Origin: Rostratula benghalensis
Lineage: Eukaryota > Chordata > Aves > Charadriiformes > Rostratulidae
Assembly: GCA_013399305.1 (NCBI GenBank)
Contig: VXAI01000021.1
Location: forward strand, 868,001-932,000
Direction: 5' to 3'
Length of the DNA: 64,000 nucleotides
Below are positions 24,978 to 37,230 of the stretch, piece after piece. The stretch's first letter is position 1. Each line of letters starts with the position of its first letter. The position numbers and the translations under genes are program-made. The notes beneath the pieces were generated by a model. That model made no database searches, had not been told where the DNA came from, and was given only the letters and a program-made list of their open reading frames with translations.

Positions 24978-25547
24978 ATAGGATGGTTCAGGTTGGAAGG
25001 GTCCTTAAAGACCATAGAGTTACAACCCCCCTGCCACGGGTAGGGACACCTCCCTGGTCTAGTACCAGGTTGCTCAAAGCCCTGTCCAGCGTGGCCTTGA
25101 ACATTTTCAGGGATGGAGAATACACAGCTTCTCTGGGAAACCTGTGCTGGTGCCTCACTGCCCTCACAGTAAAGAATTTCTTCCTAATATCTAATCTAAA
25201 TCTCCCCTATTTCAGTTTAAAACTGTTACCCTTTGTCCCATTGCTACACTTCCTGACAAAGAGTCCCTCCCTCTCTCTCCTGTAGTCCCCCTTTAGGTAC
25301 TGGAAGACTGCTATAAAGTCTCCCTGGAGTCTTCTCCAGGCTGAACAGCCCCAACTCTCTCAGTCTGTCGTCATAGGAGAGGCGCTCCAGCCTTCTGATG
25401 ATCTTTGTGGCCCTCCTCTGGAGCCATTCCAACAGGTCCGTGTCCTTCCTGTGCTGAGGACTCCAGACCTGGAAGCAGTACTCCAGATGGGGTGTCACCA
25501 GAGCAGTGTAGAGAGGTAGAATCACCTTTCTTGACCTGCTGGCCAAC
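24978..25547 (-). mobile_element. CR1 LINE 3' fragment (minus strand), ~570 bp
   Basis: This is the clearest minus-strand CR1 copy. Read on the plus strand, it begins with TAGGATGGTTCAGGTTGGAA and ends near GACCTGCTGGCC. In between lie the familiar blocks AGGTTGCTCAAAGCC, TAAAGAATTTCTTCCTAAT, TACTGGAAGACTGCTATAAA and CTCCAGCCTTCTGATGATC. It is 5'-truncated within the reverse-transcriptase region of ORF2, the normal fate of CR1 insertions. Divergence looks lower than in the copy at 14.8 kb, because almost every block reads through without gaps. Confidence 0.95.
25244..25546 (-). pseudogene. CR1 ORF2 C-terminal remnant
   Basis: On the minus strand one frame stays open for about 100 codons across the end of the CR1 reverse-transcriptase domain. 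It contains SRKVILPLYTALVTPHLEYC, then a WSPQHRKDTDLLEWLQRRAT-type block and DRLRELGLFSLEK, all landmarks of CR1 ORF2 downstream of the FADD catalytic box. The N-terminal endonuclease, the catalytic box and most of the polymerase are missing because the insertion is 5'-truncated. It cannot make a working enzyme and is not an independent gene. Confidence 0.85.
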
Positions 25548-25800
25548 TCATGTAATTATCTATAGTGACGTGAATATAGAACAAATTAATTAATAATTCA
25601 CATTCTTTCCATTCATTTGGCCTCAATTGTCCCATTGGGCAGCATAAAATTTTGTGCATGCTATTGACTGGCTGCCTTAATAATCTGCTGCTTTTGTGAG
25701 GGAAGTGAATTGAGTCTCTGTCACCTAAGGGAGATGCTAATGAATCTGGCTACTGGCAGGTAAATAGGGAGCAGCACAACTCCCTGTTGTGAACTCTGCT

Positions 25801-25952
25801 CTCTGCCTCCCTCACTTCCTTTTTTTCTTTATTTTTTTCCCCTCCATTCTTCTTAATCTGTATTCCTCTCACTACTTTTCTGTCTCCTTTCTTTCACCCT
25901 CCCTTTACTCCCCCACTTTTCCTCTTCTATTTCTTCTCCCCTTTGTTCTACA
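25801..25952. repeat. Polypyrimidine tract (~150 bp, ~89% C/T)
   Basis: By hand count only about 17 of 150 bases are purines on the plus strand. The tract is mixed C and T without a simple unit. It ends in TTGTTCTACAG at 25943-25953, which matches a vertebrate splice acceptor, though no convincing open exon follows. Mirror-symmetric or triplex-forming potential is possible but was not tested. Confidence 0.8.
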
Positions 25953-26848
25953 GAGAAAATAGTTGTGATAGATATTTTTTGTGTTTGCCAGCCAAAATTC
26001 TGTGCTCTTTTCCTGTAAATATTTCAGTGTCATCATGAGACAGCATTAATTTGTTAGCATTTTCTTTCACTGAATGGGCAGCATATTCTTCTTATGTTTG
26101 TTTCTTCTGGGAGGTTTCTCTTGGTGTTTTTTAGTGTCTTAGTTCTTTATTAGTGTTTCCTCTTGCCAGTGTTTTGCTGTGGAGTGCTGCCTGGTCTTAC
26201 TATGAATGTTTTGGTATGAGGCAAAGAGAATTCTTATTTCTGGAAGATTCATTCCCTTGGAATGTGCTTTGGGCAAGACCCTGTCTCCATTAGTGTGCTA
26301 AAGGCAAAAATTCTCGTGGATTCTTATGAAGAGCAGGACTGGGTCTTTCTTTTTCACCCATGGAAGATCACACTAATCCCTGTGTGTCCTCAAGGGACAG
26401 GGCTGGCTTGGACAAGAGTGGGTGAGCTGGGACTTGTGTGTGTTGTCTCCACAAGACAGTGCTCTGCTGAGATGCACAACAGGCTTGCTTGCAGCACTGA
26501 AAGGCACCAGTGTCACGAGCTTGAGTCCCCACTTCCCCTTCAGTAAACTGTTGAAACCTCTCAAAGTTCACAGTCATTATCACTGGCTTCATCAGTGTTC
26601 AAAAATCACAAGTCAAGTCTTGACAAAACATGATGCTGAATGAAAAATCACAAGGCTGAAATATGTACCTACTTCTTTACTGCTGCTGCCTGGCATATGA
26701 GCCTCTAACTATGCTCAGGTGTCATCTCAAGTGTTTCCAGGCAAGCACAAAGGCTAGAAAACTTTTTTATTAATAAAAATTGTACATTTCACCTGACTGT
26801 AAGACCTGGAGTGTGAGAAATGTGTTGACCATTGAAGCAGTTGGGGTA

Positions 26849-26880
26849 AAACTGAGAGTACTTGAAACTGAGAGTACTTG
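26849..26880. repeat. 16-bp perfect tandem duplication
   Basis: AAACTGAGAGTACTTG occurs twice back to back (26849-26864 and 26865-26880). With only two units, this is a short local duplication from slippage, not a minisatellite array. Confidence 0.95.
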
Positions 26881-29800
26881 CAGGCTGGGAGGGACACAAG
26901 TAGCATCAGGAAGTGATTAGGGGATGCAAGACCTTGTCTTCAGCTGGTTAACTCAGGTCTCTGGGCTGGAAACCAGCAGGCTGAGTGTGTGTTTCTGCCA
27001 CTCATGAATGAGCAAAATGATGATTTTAGAGAGGAGGAGGCTGCGGAGGCCTGAGGATGAGCTTGCGCTCTGCTGAAGTTGCTTTGCTCTGGGCAGGGTA
27101 ACTACGACAGAGGCAGAACTGGTAATGGGAGGTTGTGTCGTAGAGAGACTGGTGGCTCCTCTGAGATCTGGTATTAAAATGCTTCAAGGGAAAAACAGAT
27201 AGCATTTGGTGTCCAGTGAGTTGAGTCACTGGACCACGACTGGGTTGCGTTTCGGAGCTGGGCATATCCACAGATAACAAAAACGTTTCACAGGGTGTGT
27301 TAAGGGAAGCAGGAGCAGTACAGACCATCTCCTAATAGTGTTTCCTGCAAGTGCTTTTGAGAACTGCTCAAAAAAAGAAGTTCAGTTTTCTGATTTGACA
27401 GTAAAAATGCAAGCAAAGCAAAAATTGGAAACCATCTCAGAAAATCATCAGAAAATGTCTCAGTTTTAAAATACAGAAATGAAAATATTTTGTTAAGTAT
27501 TCTTTCCCCCACACACCTTCTCATCAGCTTTTATTCTTTTTTTGTCATGAAAAGTGAAGCAACAGAGGAAGAATGAAGGAAAAAAAAGCTGAAAAACAGT
27601 TCCTTGTTTTCTTTTTTTTACTGAAAAATTAGAAAAATTTGAGGGACGGGAGAAGAAAGTGCTCACAAATTAATTTTCTTTTGGGGGAAAAATATAAAAG
27701 AAAGCACCAACTCCACACTGTTCAATTAAAATAAATTAAAAAAATGTTTTGACCAATTTTGTTCTTGTTTGTGAAATTCCATGCATGGAGAAAGAAGATT
27801 GGTTTCAGAACTGAAGTTCTGGTTCCATGGTTTGGCTCAATGCCTTCTTTTTGAATATGAATGTAGGTAAACATATATGAGCTAGAACAGTTCCTGCAGA
27901 ATAATGAGGCTATTTATTTGGAATAGCCCTTTTTCCCCACCTACTTATGATGTGTTTAGTTTTCAGTGACTAACTGGAATGATGATTAAGACCTCTGTCT
28001 GGACAGCAGCCGCTTGCCTTCAAGGATAGTCCAACTTCCATCTCCACCATAAATAGTTAGCTCTATACAGTTTGCCACATTTCTTCGAAGAAGTTTTTTG
28101 GACGATCTTAACCTGATTTTCCAGGAATCTCCTCTCCCTTGTACTTGGAAAGTGTTGTTAAGTAGTGCCTTTCTCTTTCCATCCTTGTAACACATCCCAA
28201 GGGTCCAGATGAAAGGCTAGGTCCAATGATTCAACACTGAACATAAGCACAGCTAAGTAACATCAAAGAAAAGGGGGGTTAGAGGTCTTATGACCAAGAG
28301 ACTGTTGGACAATGTGGCCTCCTTCATGTGCATCCAATTGTGGTCTCTCTTCCTAGATCGCTTTGGCTTGAGCTAAAGGACAAATCCATACTGCACATGA
28401 GCCCTGACTTTCAATGTAGTGCCAATATGTTGGGAGACCTGAGGTGGAAATGGAAGCTGTAGTACACATGGCTCTTGGGTGTATTTGTATGTGATCAAGC
28501 AGGTCAGAGGAGCATCTTGTTTTAAAGCCCTCAAGTAATTCTCCTCTCCTCAACAATTCTGAACTAATAATGCTTTTCTTTCTGTCCCAGTGGGGTACAC
28601 TGTGCCATTTCTCAACAATGCATGTATTTTTTTCCCATTGAAATGCTATGGGGTTACAGTTTTTCAAATTAAAAACTGAATGTTTTTGAAATTTTCCCCC
28701 CCACATGAACATTTCTATTGATTTGCAAAATCCTTTTCTGTTAAAAGTGGCAGTAGTAGATTTTTAACCCTTTCTAAGAAACTTCCTGCTGTTAAAAATG
28801 ACTGACTTCCTAAACTCTCTTAGGAACTGTTTGTCCCCATTCCCCTTGCTGAAAAATGATGATTTCTAAAATTATTGTTTTTCCCTTTTCTTCCCCTAGC
28901 ATTCTCTTTTTGTCTCTGTAATTTTTCCCCATCCATGTACAGCACAAACTTGGGTAAGAGTGATATTTCTGAACATGGAAAGTAACAGAAATGGTACAGT
29001 AGTTTAGCCGGGATTAAAGAAGTGATTTAAGCCAAGCCAAGCCTGATCGACTGAGAAGTTTTCTGGAACCAAAAGCTGTCATGCTCCTGCAGCTTTTATG
29101 ACCTTAATAACTTTGGAAGTCCAATGTACAGTTCTACAAGAACTTCTGAATGGATCTTGCTCACTAATATATTCCAAATAATTCTTGCCGACTCTTGGGC
29201 TTCTCCATTAGATTTTATTATAGGATTTTTTACATAATGGGAGAACACAAACAGGAGACTTGGAGCCACAGTTTCAGAGCTCTTTGTTCTGGGATTGGGA
29301 AATCAGTTTCCAGATGTGGACCATGTTGGCAGTTTTTTCCTTCTCCCCCGCTTTTCTTTTGTGTGTCTGTGTGTCTGTATGTCTTTCTCCTTTGGCCAGG
29401 AGTGAGAGGGGGGAATTAAGATGATGAATGAAATAATGAAAATAATAAAATAACAATGGTCAAAATCCCCTTTGTTCAGGAGTCATGACTCAGCTGAGGC
29501 AGCAGCAGGAGTGCTGCTGTGAGTCTGCTCTGGTGTCAACAGCAGACATCACTATAGGAATGCATTTAGGTACTTCGGATGGAAGAGGTAGAGTCTGGGG
29601 GATTCACGGAGAAATTTGTGAAGGACTTAGAAGGATTGTTAGGTCCATGTTCTCTCCCACGCTCTGATTTCTTTGCGCTGCTCTGGAAAGACAACAGATC
29701 TCCCCAGCTGAGGGTTTTCCCAGCATGGGGTAGTTCACAGATGGCAAAGCTGGCTTCTAAATTAGCTTCCCACAGCAGAGGGTGTGGAGGGGGTAGGCTG

Positions 29801-31375
29801 TCACCAGCTGATGGGGAAGGAGAGCTTCTCTGAGAACAACTCCCAAAACCAAGGGTGAACCCTTCTGTGATACTCTGGCTATTGAGCAGAAGCTCCAGGT
29901 ATTATTGTGAGTCAGGCTGTTTCTTTTCTCTCTCTTCCTTCTGTCTTTTTCAAGGGAAAATTCATAGCCTGCAGTACCACACAGAAGTGGCATTGTGTGC
30001 CTGCCCACCACAATCCACATGACCAGCCACCAAAAGGGACCCCCAGTCTGGCTACTGAAGAAAGACCCAGGGCTGGAGATGTCTGCAGGACAGAGCCTTA
30101 TGCGAGAGTTGCATGAGTGAGGACAGTAGGATTAAGATATATTAGTGTTGTACGTGCTGTTGCATCTATCGAGGCAATCAAGTCCTAGTCAGTGCCATCG
30201 CTTCCATTGTTTTGCAGGCATCCATTTCATTCCAGCAGGGGGAAGGACACCAAACTAGTTTCTTGTTAGTTATCTGTTAAACAGGGCTTTAGCCAAAGAT
30301 CTCTAGGAGTAAATTCTGAGCAGTGAGCTGAGAGAGAGAATTTAACTATATCGGGGAGAAGAGGAGTTATGTTGTCTAACCTGTCCATGTGCAGATACTT
30401 CTGTGGTGTATTTTTGAGACCCCTAGTACTGTTTGGTGGTGCCTGCATAGATGACCTGGACAGATGCTGAAGGGAGGAGATGGAGGACTCAGCTCTGTTA
30501 GCTCTAAATGTTGGTTATTTTCTTCTCAAATCACAACTTTAAAGTTGTGGACACATCTGGAAGTAACAGCAAACATGTGTAGACTGTGGTTTTGAAGGGG
30601 GGGAGATGAGATTCATATGCAAGGAGGGTGGGTGGTGCTGCCTCTGTCCTGACAGCATGACCTTGGAGGCAATTGGAGACAAACTGGAGGTAGAGGAAGA
30701 ACTCCCCAGGTCAAAGAGAGTTGTCCATCCATCTCTGCCATGCTGTGTGGAGGAGCTGAGAGGTTATTCTTGAATATAATGGACGTGCACAGAAGTTGTA
30801 ACACATGACTCACTCTGGTGGTTATAATGAGATTTGCACCCCGATTTAAGTGACGTGAGACACAAGGCTCAAGCTGGGTAGGTGATGGATGCTCAAAGCA
30901 GTCCTGACTGTGTCTTTACAGCTGTGGTTGCAGCTAGGATATCCCTCATAGCCTGGGAATCATAAACTCTTTTACCTAAACTGGACATTTGAGAGTATGG
31001 CCACAAAGAAAGTATAGATCTGATCCCCTTGCTGTCTGTAAAGATCATTAAGCTCAAGAGCTTGGGAGGTATCAGGTAGCTTTGGTGTATCATTATACTT
31101 TTTACTTCAGTCCTTTGCAGTTTTGGGTTTCCAGGGGTGAAACCAGATTTTGGCCATGGACCAGACTGCTGATCTATCTATCCTTATTTTAGTTTTATGC
31201 TACTATCCATCTTTATGTTATGTGAAATGTTTTCAAACTCAGTGGGTTGAACTTCACCTTGGCCTCCATAAAGTCCCTTGTCTGGTCCTGCTTTGGGGGA
31301 ATTCAAACTTGGTTTGGGGATAGTTGTATTATTGTGCTGCTTTGGGTGGATTCTTTTGATTTAGTGTGTGTGTAG

Positions 31376-31420
31376 TTTGGGGGGTTTTGTTTGTTTTTTG
31401 GTTGGTTTGGTTTTATGATT
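31376..31420. repeat. G/T-rich low-complexity tract
   Basis: A run of GGGG, TTTTG, TTTGG and GGTTTGG words. It is complementary in type to the A/C-rich tract at 17228-17290. Confidence 0.75.
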
Positions 31421-31850
31421 TACTTATATTCTATTTAGACTGGTTTATTTCAGAAAGCCTCTATAAGATTGGCATTATTGACTTTGAGTAGGGCATCATT
31501 GTTCTTACAACAAAAAAGTTCATTCAGAATCAAACTTTTTCTGATGTTTCTTCCTGATTACCAAATCAGAGAGGCCAATAGGATGGGATAACAAGTCAGA
31601 AATAAGTTAGTGTTTGAGCTTTCTGTCACAATCTTTCCTCTGATGGTCTTACATGTGGTCTTGTGGTATGATAGATCAGCACCATAGAATGGAGTAAAAG
31701 TTTTCAGTTAAATTTTTGTCTTGAAATAGCAAGAGTGTGCTTTTGGGATTGATATCTTAGTATCTTGGGGAGTAAGGAGGAACACAGTTTTTGCTGTGTC
31801 AATGTCTGTGTTTTTTTTGGTGTTCTTTCCTTTTACGTTGTTTCCTTTAG

Positions 31851-32030
31851 ACTTTCCAATGCTGTGAGAGATGTCAAAATAGCAACAGAAGCAGAAGTGG
31901 CAGTTCACGAGATCGCTGATCATTTCCAACTAAATCTCTGTGCCTGCTATTTCTTACTGCACAAGCTCTTACAAACAGCCAGTGCCAGCAAACAAGAAAT
32001 GCTGTGTACGTGGAGTTTGGGAATCTGTAG
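31851..32030 (+). other. Best exon-like interval of the window (unproven)
   Basis: A pyrimidine-rich acceptor (TTTCCTTTTACGTTGTTTCC then TTTAG) ends at 31850. A good donor, TGTAG/GTAGGC, follows at 32030/32031. The enclosed 180 bases are a multiple of three, and the frame starting at 31852 is open throughout, giving a symmetric exon. The predicted peptide is mixed and helix-prone, with an acidic first half (VRDVKIATEAEVAVHEIADH) and a leucine- and cysteine-rich second half. I do not recognise any family. Chance is a serious alternative, because an open frame of 60 codons between such sites occurs several times in 64 kb. Confidence 0.15.
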
Positions 32031-32977
32031 GTAGGCTGAATCTGCATTTTCATTTGTAAGGATGAGCTAACTCCTAGTACTGAGTTACTGTGGCTTTCAG
32101 TGTTTTTTGACAGAATTAGACCTTGAAAACCAGAGAGGCAGAGATGCCTGGTTTCTTTCACTGTCCACCTGGGTGGTACAGTAGTCAAGTTAAATATGGG
32201 TGATGCTTGCAAAGGTAAGCAGGTAGGAATGACGCTTGAATTGGAGGAAACCAGAAGGTTGCTGACCAAAAATAACCATATTTCATGGGCCTCCTTGGAG
32301 CTGTAGTCAAAAAAGAACCATCTGCATTTCATTTCTCTCATTTGTATCCAATCAGGACACATTTCCTGAGGATCTGAATGGAGAATAATTTCTCAGAGGA
32401 GCAAGTATTCCCTAAGTCGTATAAAACAGGACAGAGAGTCCATGTCAGTGAGCAACTCAGCTTGGTCTTTGAGCATTTTCATGAATCCTTTTTATCTTTG
32501 AGTTGAATAGCTTCAATTGCATGGCAAGATGGAATGCTAGAATGAATGAAGACGAAAAAGGAGAAACAATAACCTAAACCAAGGACTTATATTGAAAACA
32601 GGACCCAGGGAAGAACTAGTAACTGCTGGCTGTGTAGGCCAGCTCTCTCTCTCTCCTGGAAATTTCTTTCATCGATGAGACAATGTAGGAATAAAACAGA
32701 AGCTTGTTTCAGATTGCAGACAGCGTGTTGGCAGATGAATGGACAGAAGTATCAGAGATGATGTTGCTGACCTTAGCCTACAAATGTTACTCCAGGCTCG
32801 TATTCATCAGCAGACTTCTAGTAGCTTGGTCAAGCAAAGAAAGTGATTACAATTTTTACTCCACCAGCAGTGCAGCTGTGCAGGGCTTGCATGGCGTAAT
32901 TGTCCTAGCACACAAATCCCAGATGCTGTCAAAGCCCTGTGTTACCCAGCAGAAAAACTGGAGTGGTAGTACTGCTT
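32031..32977. other. Noncoding DNA, nothing recognised
   Basis: It holds a short (CT)6 run near 32644-32656 and an open frame of about 90 codons running up to the poly(A)-signal-like site at 32978. Neither resembles a known gene. Confidence 0.6.
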
Positions 32978-33007
32978 AATAAAAGAGAAAGGAGAAAAAA
33001 AAAAAAA
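32978..33007 (+). terminator. Poly(A)-signal-like AATAAA followed by A13
   Basis: AATAAA at 32978-32983 is followed after 11 bases by an A13 run (32995-33007). This is the pattern left either by a retrocopied transcript's 3' end or by chance in A-rich DNA. In a genuine genomic poly(A) site the A-run would not normally be encoded, so a retrocopy tail is the more specific reading. I cannot identify a parent transcript upstream, and flanking target duplications are not obvious. Confidence 0.25.
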
Positions 33008-35120
33008 TATATTTAACCCCAAGAACAACTATCTAATTTTCTTTAAAAGGAGAAGTACTTTTTCTGTCTGCACAGCTAGCTGTGACATCCGTCTACTTTT
33101 CTCCTTCACAGCACATCCAATGCTGATGAAGGTATGGGTGAGAAATCCATGTGATGGTTTAACATTCAACATGTGTCTTGAAATGAGAACTCAGCCGGCA
33201 ACATCAGTGTGGTTATAGCAGCATCATTTCTTTAGCCTCAATAATGGGAAGACAAAGACCTCAGTCCATGTGTTTCAGTAACCAATTGTTAGTTAACAAC
33301 TACTCACAGTCTTATTTAATCCTCGAGTGCTAATAGAGGAGTGACGATGTGATTGTTTAAGAATACAGTCTTTCATTAAAAGTATTTTTTGAGGTTTATT
33401 AGTTAACAAACAAATGTATCTAATGGATCATAAATAATATTTCTGGACAGACCATATAAAAAAATAAAGGCAATGCATAGGCCAGATACCACCTCTGGTT
33501 ATATTGTGTAGCGCAATAGAGAAGATAAATGTAAATGAGAACAAGATGCAGTCCTATAATTGTAAATATGTAGATTCATAGAGAGCTTTGGCCACAAAAA
33601 AGTGACTGAAATTGTCAAACTCCTGACTGCATGCCAGATACCTTGGGGCTAAATTTGACATTCGCTGTGATGTTTTGGTTAGGGAGGGGGCTCAAAGGAA
33701 GAAGCATACCTCTGTCCTGAAAACCCCTGCCTTCAACTGGGCTGGCTGCCCAAAAGTGGTGTGCTGTATCACAGCATCTCTGACTGACCTACCACATTTG
33801 TCCTCCCAGAGTTTTTAATGATCTTCACCCTTTTTCTTTCTCCCCTCAGTGCCTTGGTCTTGAACCTACTGAGATGGTAGTGTTGCCACCTTTGAAGTTG
33901 AAGTCCTCCCAGCTATTGGTACTGGCATTTTGTGTGTAAATTGCCTGTAGATTTCGTGCCAGTCCTGATCTGCCAGTGCTTCCTCTGCCTATTAGGACAC
34001 TTGAAATTTTGATTGCTGAAGCCACAACCTTTGCTCATTTGGCTCAGTACAATGTAGGAAAAATTTTGTGGTGCTATTCCCTTGAAGGCTGATGCTGGCA
34101 ATGAAAGGAAATTCCTGGATTTGAATGCTTGTCTGTTTACTTATTTATTTACTATCGCATTCAACAGTGGGAAAATATTTTCATCTTCCTCCTGGTCTTG
34201 TCAAACCCCTTTATTCATCACAATGGGCATCAGAGTGCAAAACTGGACTGTCATAATTTCTCCTTGTCCTGGATCTCCCTTGGTCTGCAGTGAAATGCTG
34301 TGAGGAGGGAGAAGACCCTCGAAGGATTTGTGAGGAAGAGATAACCACCCTTATTTTCCAAGGCCACCCCAACCAGCTTGCGTCTTGCATCACCTCAGGA
34401 TGTTTTCTCCCCACACCGTGAATCTGGTCTGCTGCACATTGTTGATGGAGTTGCTGGTGCTTGCCTTGCCTTTCTGAATGGAGAGGGCATGCCCTGCCAT
34501 CCCGCCTGCTCGCCTTGCCTTCTGTTTTATCCTGTCTGTGAACTCCTGACCTTGATTGCTCCTGCTCCTCACCCGTGCTCCCCTCCCTCTTCCAAGCTCC
34601 AAGATGGTCTCGTGTTTCTTGGAATCTGGCAGCGCGAGGGCTTCTTGTTGATTGGTATAAACAATCTTAAAGGTCACATTTTTCCCCCCCTGCAGAGGGA
34701 GTTGGGGTGTGTGTGTCTAAAATAAAAGGCTTCTCTCAAATTAACAACCACAAGGATGTAAACATGGAAGCCAAAGGGAGCTGTTCACCAGCAATGTGAG
34801 CTGTGCCAAAGAAGCCCCTCGGGGCTTTCTTAGGAAAGAAAATGTGGGCACAAGATGCAGCATGATCTTGCGGCTGGCTGGGAGAGGCCAGAGTACCAGG
34901 GGATGGTGGCAATCATGCCCTGTGTGAATGGTGACATTGGATTTGAGCAGCTGTGTTTGCACCAAGGCTGGCACTGGTCATCCTGTTAAGCCGGGGGAGA
35001 ATGTAGAAGTCCTGGTGGCTTTGAGCTGCAGGGGCAGGAGGCCTGGAGCTGTGGGACAGCGGATAGTGTTTCACTCAGTCAGGCGCTGGGTGCCATCCAG
35101 CTCCTAAAGCCGGTCGGCCG

Positions 35121-35158
35121 CCTTTGTGGACTTCAGTGGGAATTGGGTCAGAGCCCTG
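35121..35158. repeat. Ancient amniote repeat relic (half palindrome)
   Basis: The block GGACTTCAGTGGGAATTGGG followed by TCAGAGCCC matches the right half (GACTTCAATGGGAGCTGGAT...CAGGCCC type) of the family better seen at 40601-40672. Confidence 0.45.
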
Positions 35159-35549
35159 TCTGGGGAGAAGCTTGTGGAAAACAAGCAGAAAGCAAACGTA
35201 GGTGCTTAGTCTCTTGCTCAGAGCTCATGTCTGCTTTTTGACTGAATCACAGCCAGGTCTCCACTCCAGAGGTTTACTTGCTTGGTTACGTGAGTTCAAG
35301 TACAGCAGGGAGTCGCAGTCTCGACCAACTTGGCTGTGCCAGGAAAACCCTTTGTAGGTGCAGTCTACACTGGGTTGAGAATCTTTTAACCAACATAGAT
35401 TATCTAATCTAGGGAGACAGTTCAAACGCAAAATGGCAATACCTCTTCATAAATTGTCTAGTGTCTAAAAGGTTTTGTAGGTTTAATTCTTCTAGCCCAG
35501 TCCAGGTTGAAGATTGTGTTGCCTGTGAGTTGTTCTCCTCTGGTGTGCT

Positions 35550-35577
35550 GCAGGAGAACAGAAGCAGGAGAACAGAA
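35550..35577. repeat. 14-bp perfect tandem duplication
   Basis: GCAGGAGAACAGAA occurs twice in direct succession (35550-35563, 35564-35577). It is a local duplication with no sign of function. Confidence 0.95.
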
Positions 35578-35942
35578 ACAATTTGTGGTGGGGCAAGGTA
35601 GCCATTGCTTCCTTGACAAGGCTTAAAAAGTGAACAAACTGAAATTCTTGGAACTGGCCTGTGTCTTCAGCAAACCCTGCAAAACTTCATATCCCAGCAC
35701 ACTTCTCTGAACTACAAGTTTACATAAGTTCAAGGGAAGGTCGTAGGACCTCAAGGATAATCCAGTTTCTACAGATATAATGAAATTTAGAGCTAGTGAG
35801 GAGACATGTCCTGCTAATGGATGTGAATTTCGGACACAAAAAAATCACACAGGGAGAAGATCTTAGGAAGAACCTCAGCCATGGGAAAAGCTTCCTAGGC
35901 CCGGCAAGTGTGTCAGATATCAAGTCTCATTAGTTGTACTCC

Positions 35943-35963
35943 TTTTTTTTTTTTTTTTTTTTT
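35943..35963. repeat. T21 homopolymer
   Basis: Twenty-one consecutive T, one of the longest uninterrupted homopolymers in the window. On the minus strand it is an A-run preceded by AAATAAG about 12 bases upstream, a poor match to a poly(A) signal. Confidence 0.9.
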
Positions 35964-36054
35964 AACTTATTTGTGTGATTTCTCTGGACCCCAGCTTGTC
36001 CAGGTTCAATCCCCAAATGGAAGAAGAGTCTCAGAAAGTAGGAAAACATTTATT

Positions 36055-36170
36055 TTTTTGACTTGTATTACAATAGCTCTTAGATGTTCAAACAGAGATC
36101 AGGATCCCATTGTCTTGGGTGCTTTTCATCTCATACACAATAATAGACAATCCCTGGTCTGAAGTGCTTA
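36055..36170 (+). repeat. Ancient amniote interspersed repeat
   Basis: The order of blocks is that of a very old repeat widespread in turtles, crocodilians and birds: TTGTATTACAATAGCTCTTA, CAGAGATCAGGATCCCATTG, TTGGGTGCTTTTC, then ATAGACAATCCCTGGTCTGA. The family's usual blocks read TTGTATTACAGTAGC, GAGATCGGGGCCCCATTGTG and AGACAGTCCCTG. Substitutions are numerous but the collinearity over more than 100 bases is clear. I do not give a library name from memory. Confidence 0.65.
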
Positions 36171-37198
36171 AAACATCGAAAACAGCCTAAGTAGCAAAAA
36201 TGGGTCACAAGCTCACATGCCAGGTTTGCACCCAGGCTTGAAGGCTTTGAACTTGCTTTCTCCTGAGCAAGAGCCCTTGAGGCCACACAGTTCTAGCTGC
36301 CCTTCTAAGAACTCCCCAAAGGCTTTCTCAGATTGTAATTGGGCTTATTATGATGCTGGTCATACTCTCCTGCAGTCAATGCTTCAAAAATTAAGTATTT
36401 GCCTCCATGTCTAAACCAAAAATGATTGTCTGTGTCCCTCCTCTTGCTTCACAGAACTTTTATTAGATGCCATAGTAGTCCATTTCTATCTTCTGTGCAG
36501 TGGGAAAGTAAGGGAAGGGGAGTGGCAGATTTGAGAAGATATGTTTGTGTTTCAAATGGTATGGGTATTTTAACTACTGTCTGCTTTGTTGGTCTGTTGC
36601 TAAAGGGCAACAAACTTCATTCCTGTTCCCAAATGTTGAGTAGCTGGGAGATGAGATCACACTGTCTGAGGGTCATTTGCTGATACATCACCTTTGTTTA
36701 AATTCTTTGCGTATTATGTTTTCTTTCAGCAAATGTGCCTGAAAGAACTACTGGTGGCCCAGAGTGACTGTAAATGTTGCATTTGTCTCAACGCAAGTTG
36801 AAAATTGGGCAAAAATGCCTCAAATTTAAAGTTTTTGCTACAATTTCAGGCCTGATATGGCCTATCTAATTGAATAATTAGTGAATGGTTAGAAAGGGTG
36901 GGCTCCAAATAATCTAAGAAATAAATGACATTTAATAGTCTGGCTTTCAATGCTACAATGGACAATTCCAAACTATTGTTGATGAAAACAGCATTTTTAG
37001 TTAAATAGATCACCTCAAGGAGAATGATATTTTTCATAAGCAATACACTGTTGTCGGAGCTGAAATACTAACCAAAATCACATAAGTGCTTCTCAAAATT
37101 TGATTTAGTTTTAGCCGAGACTTTTCAAAGGCTTTTAATGCTTTCTGAGTCAAGCTCTTGTAAGATGTGAGATCCATAAAACTACAATTTTCTAGGGG

Positions 37199-37230
37199 AA
37201 AAAAAAAAAAAAAGAGGAAAAAAGAAAAAG
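37199..37230. repeat. A-rich tract with A15 core
   Basis: A15 at 37199-37213 is followed by GAGG and further A-rich sequence. No poly(A) signal is present immediately upstream. Confidence 0.9.

Larger units (their letters stand above)
25960..31850. other. Unique noncoding DNA
   Basis: It contains a 16-bp tandem duplication at 26849-26880, A/T-rich low-complexity stretches at about 27540-27780 and a G/T-rich tract at 31376-31420. I recognise no exon, RNA gene or recent transposon. Open frames up to about 119 codons (for example on the minus strand at 28353-28712) show no domain. Confidence 0.7.
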
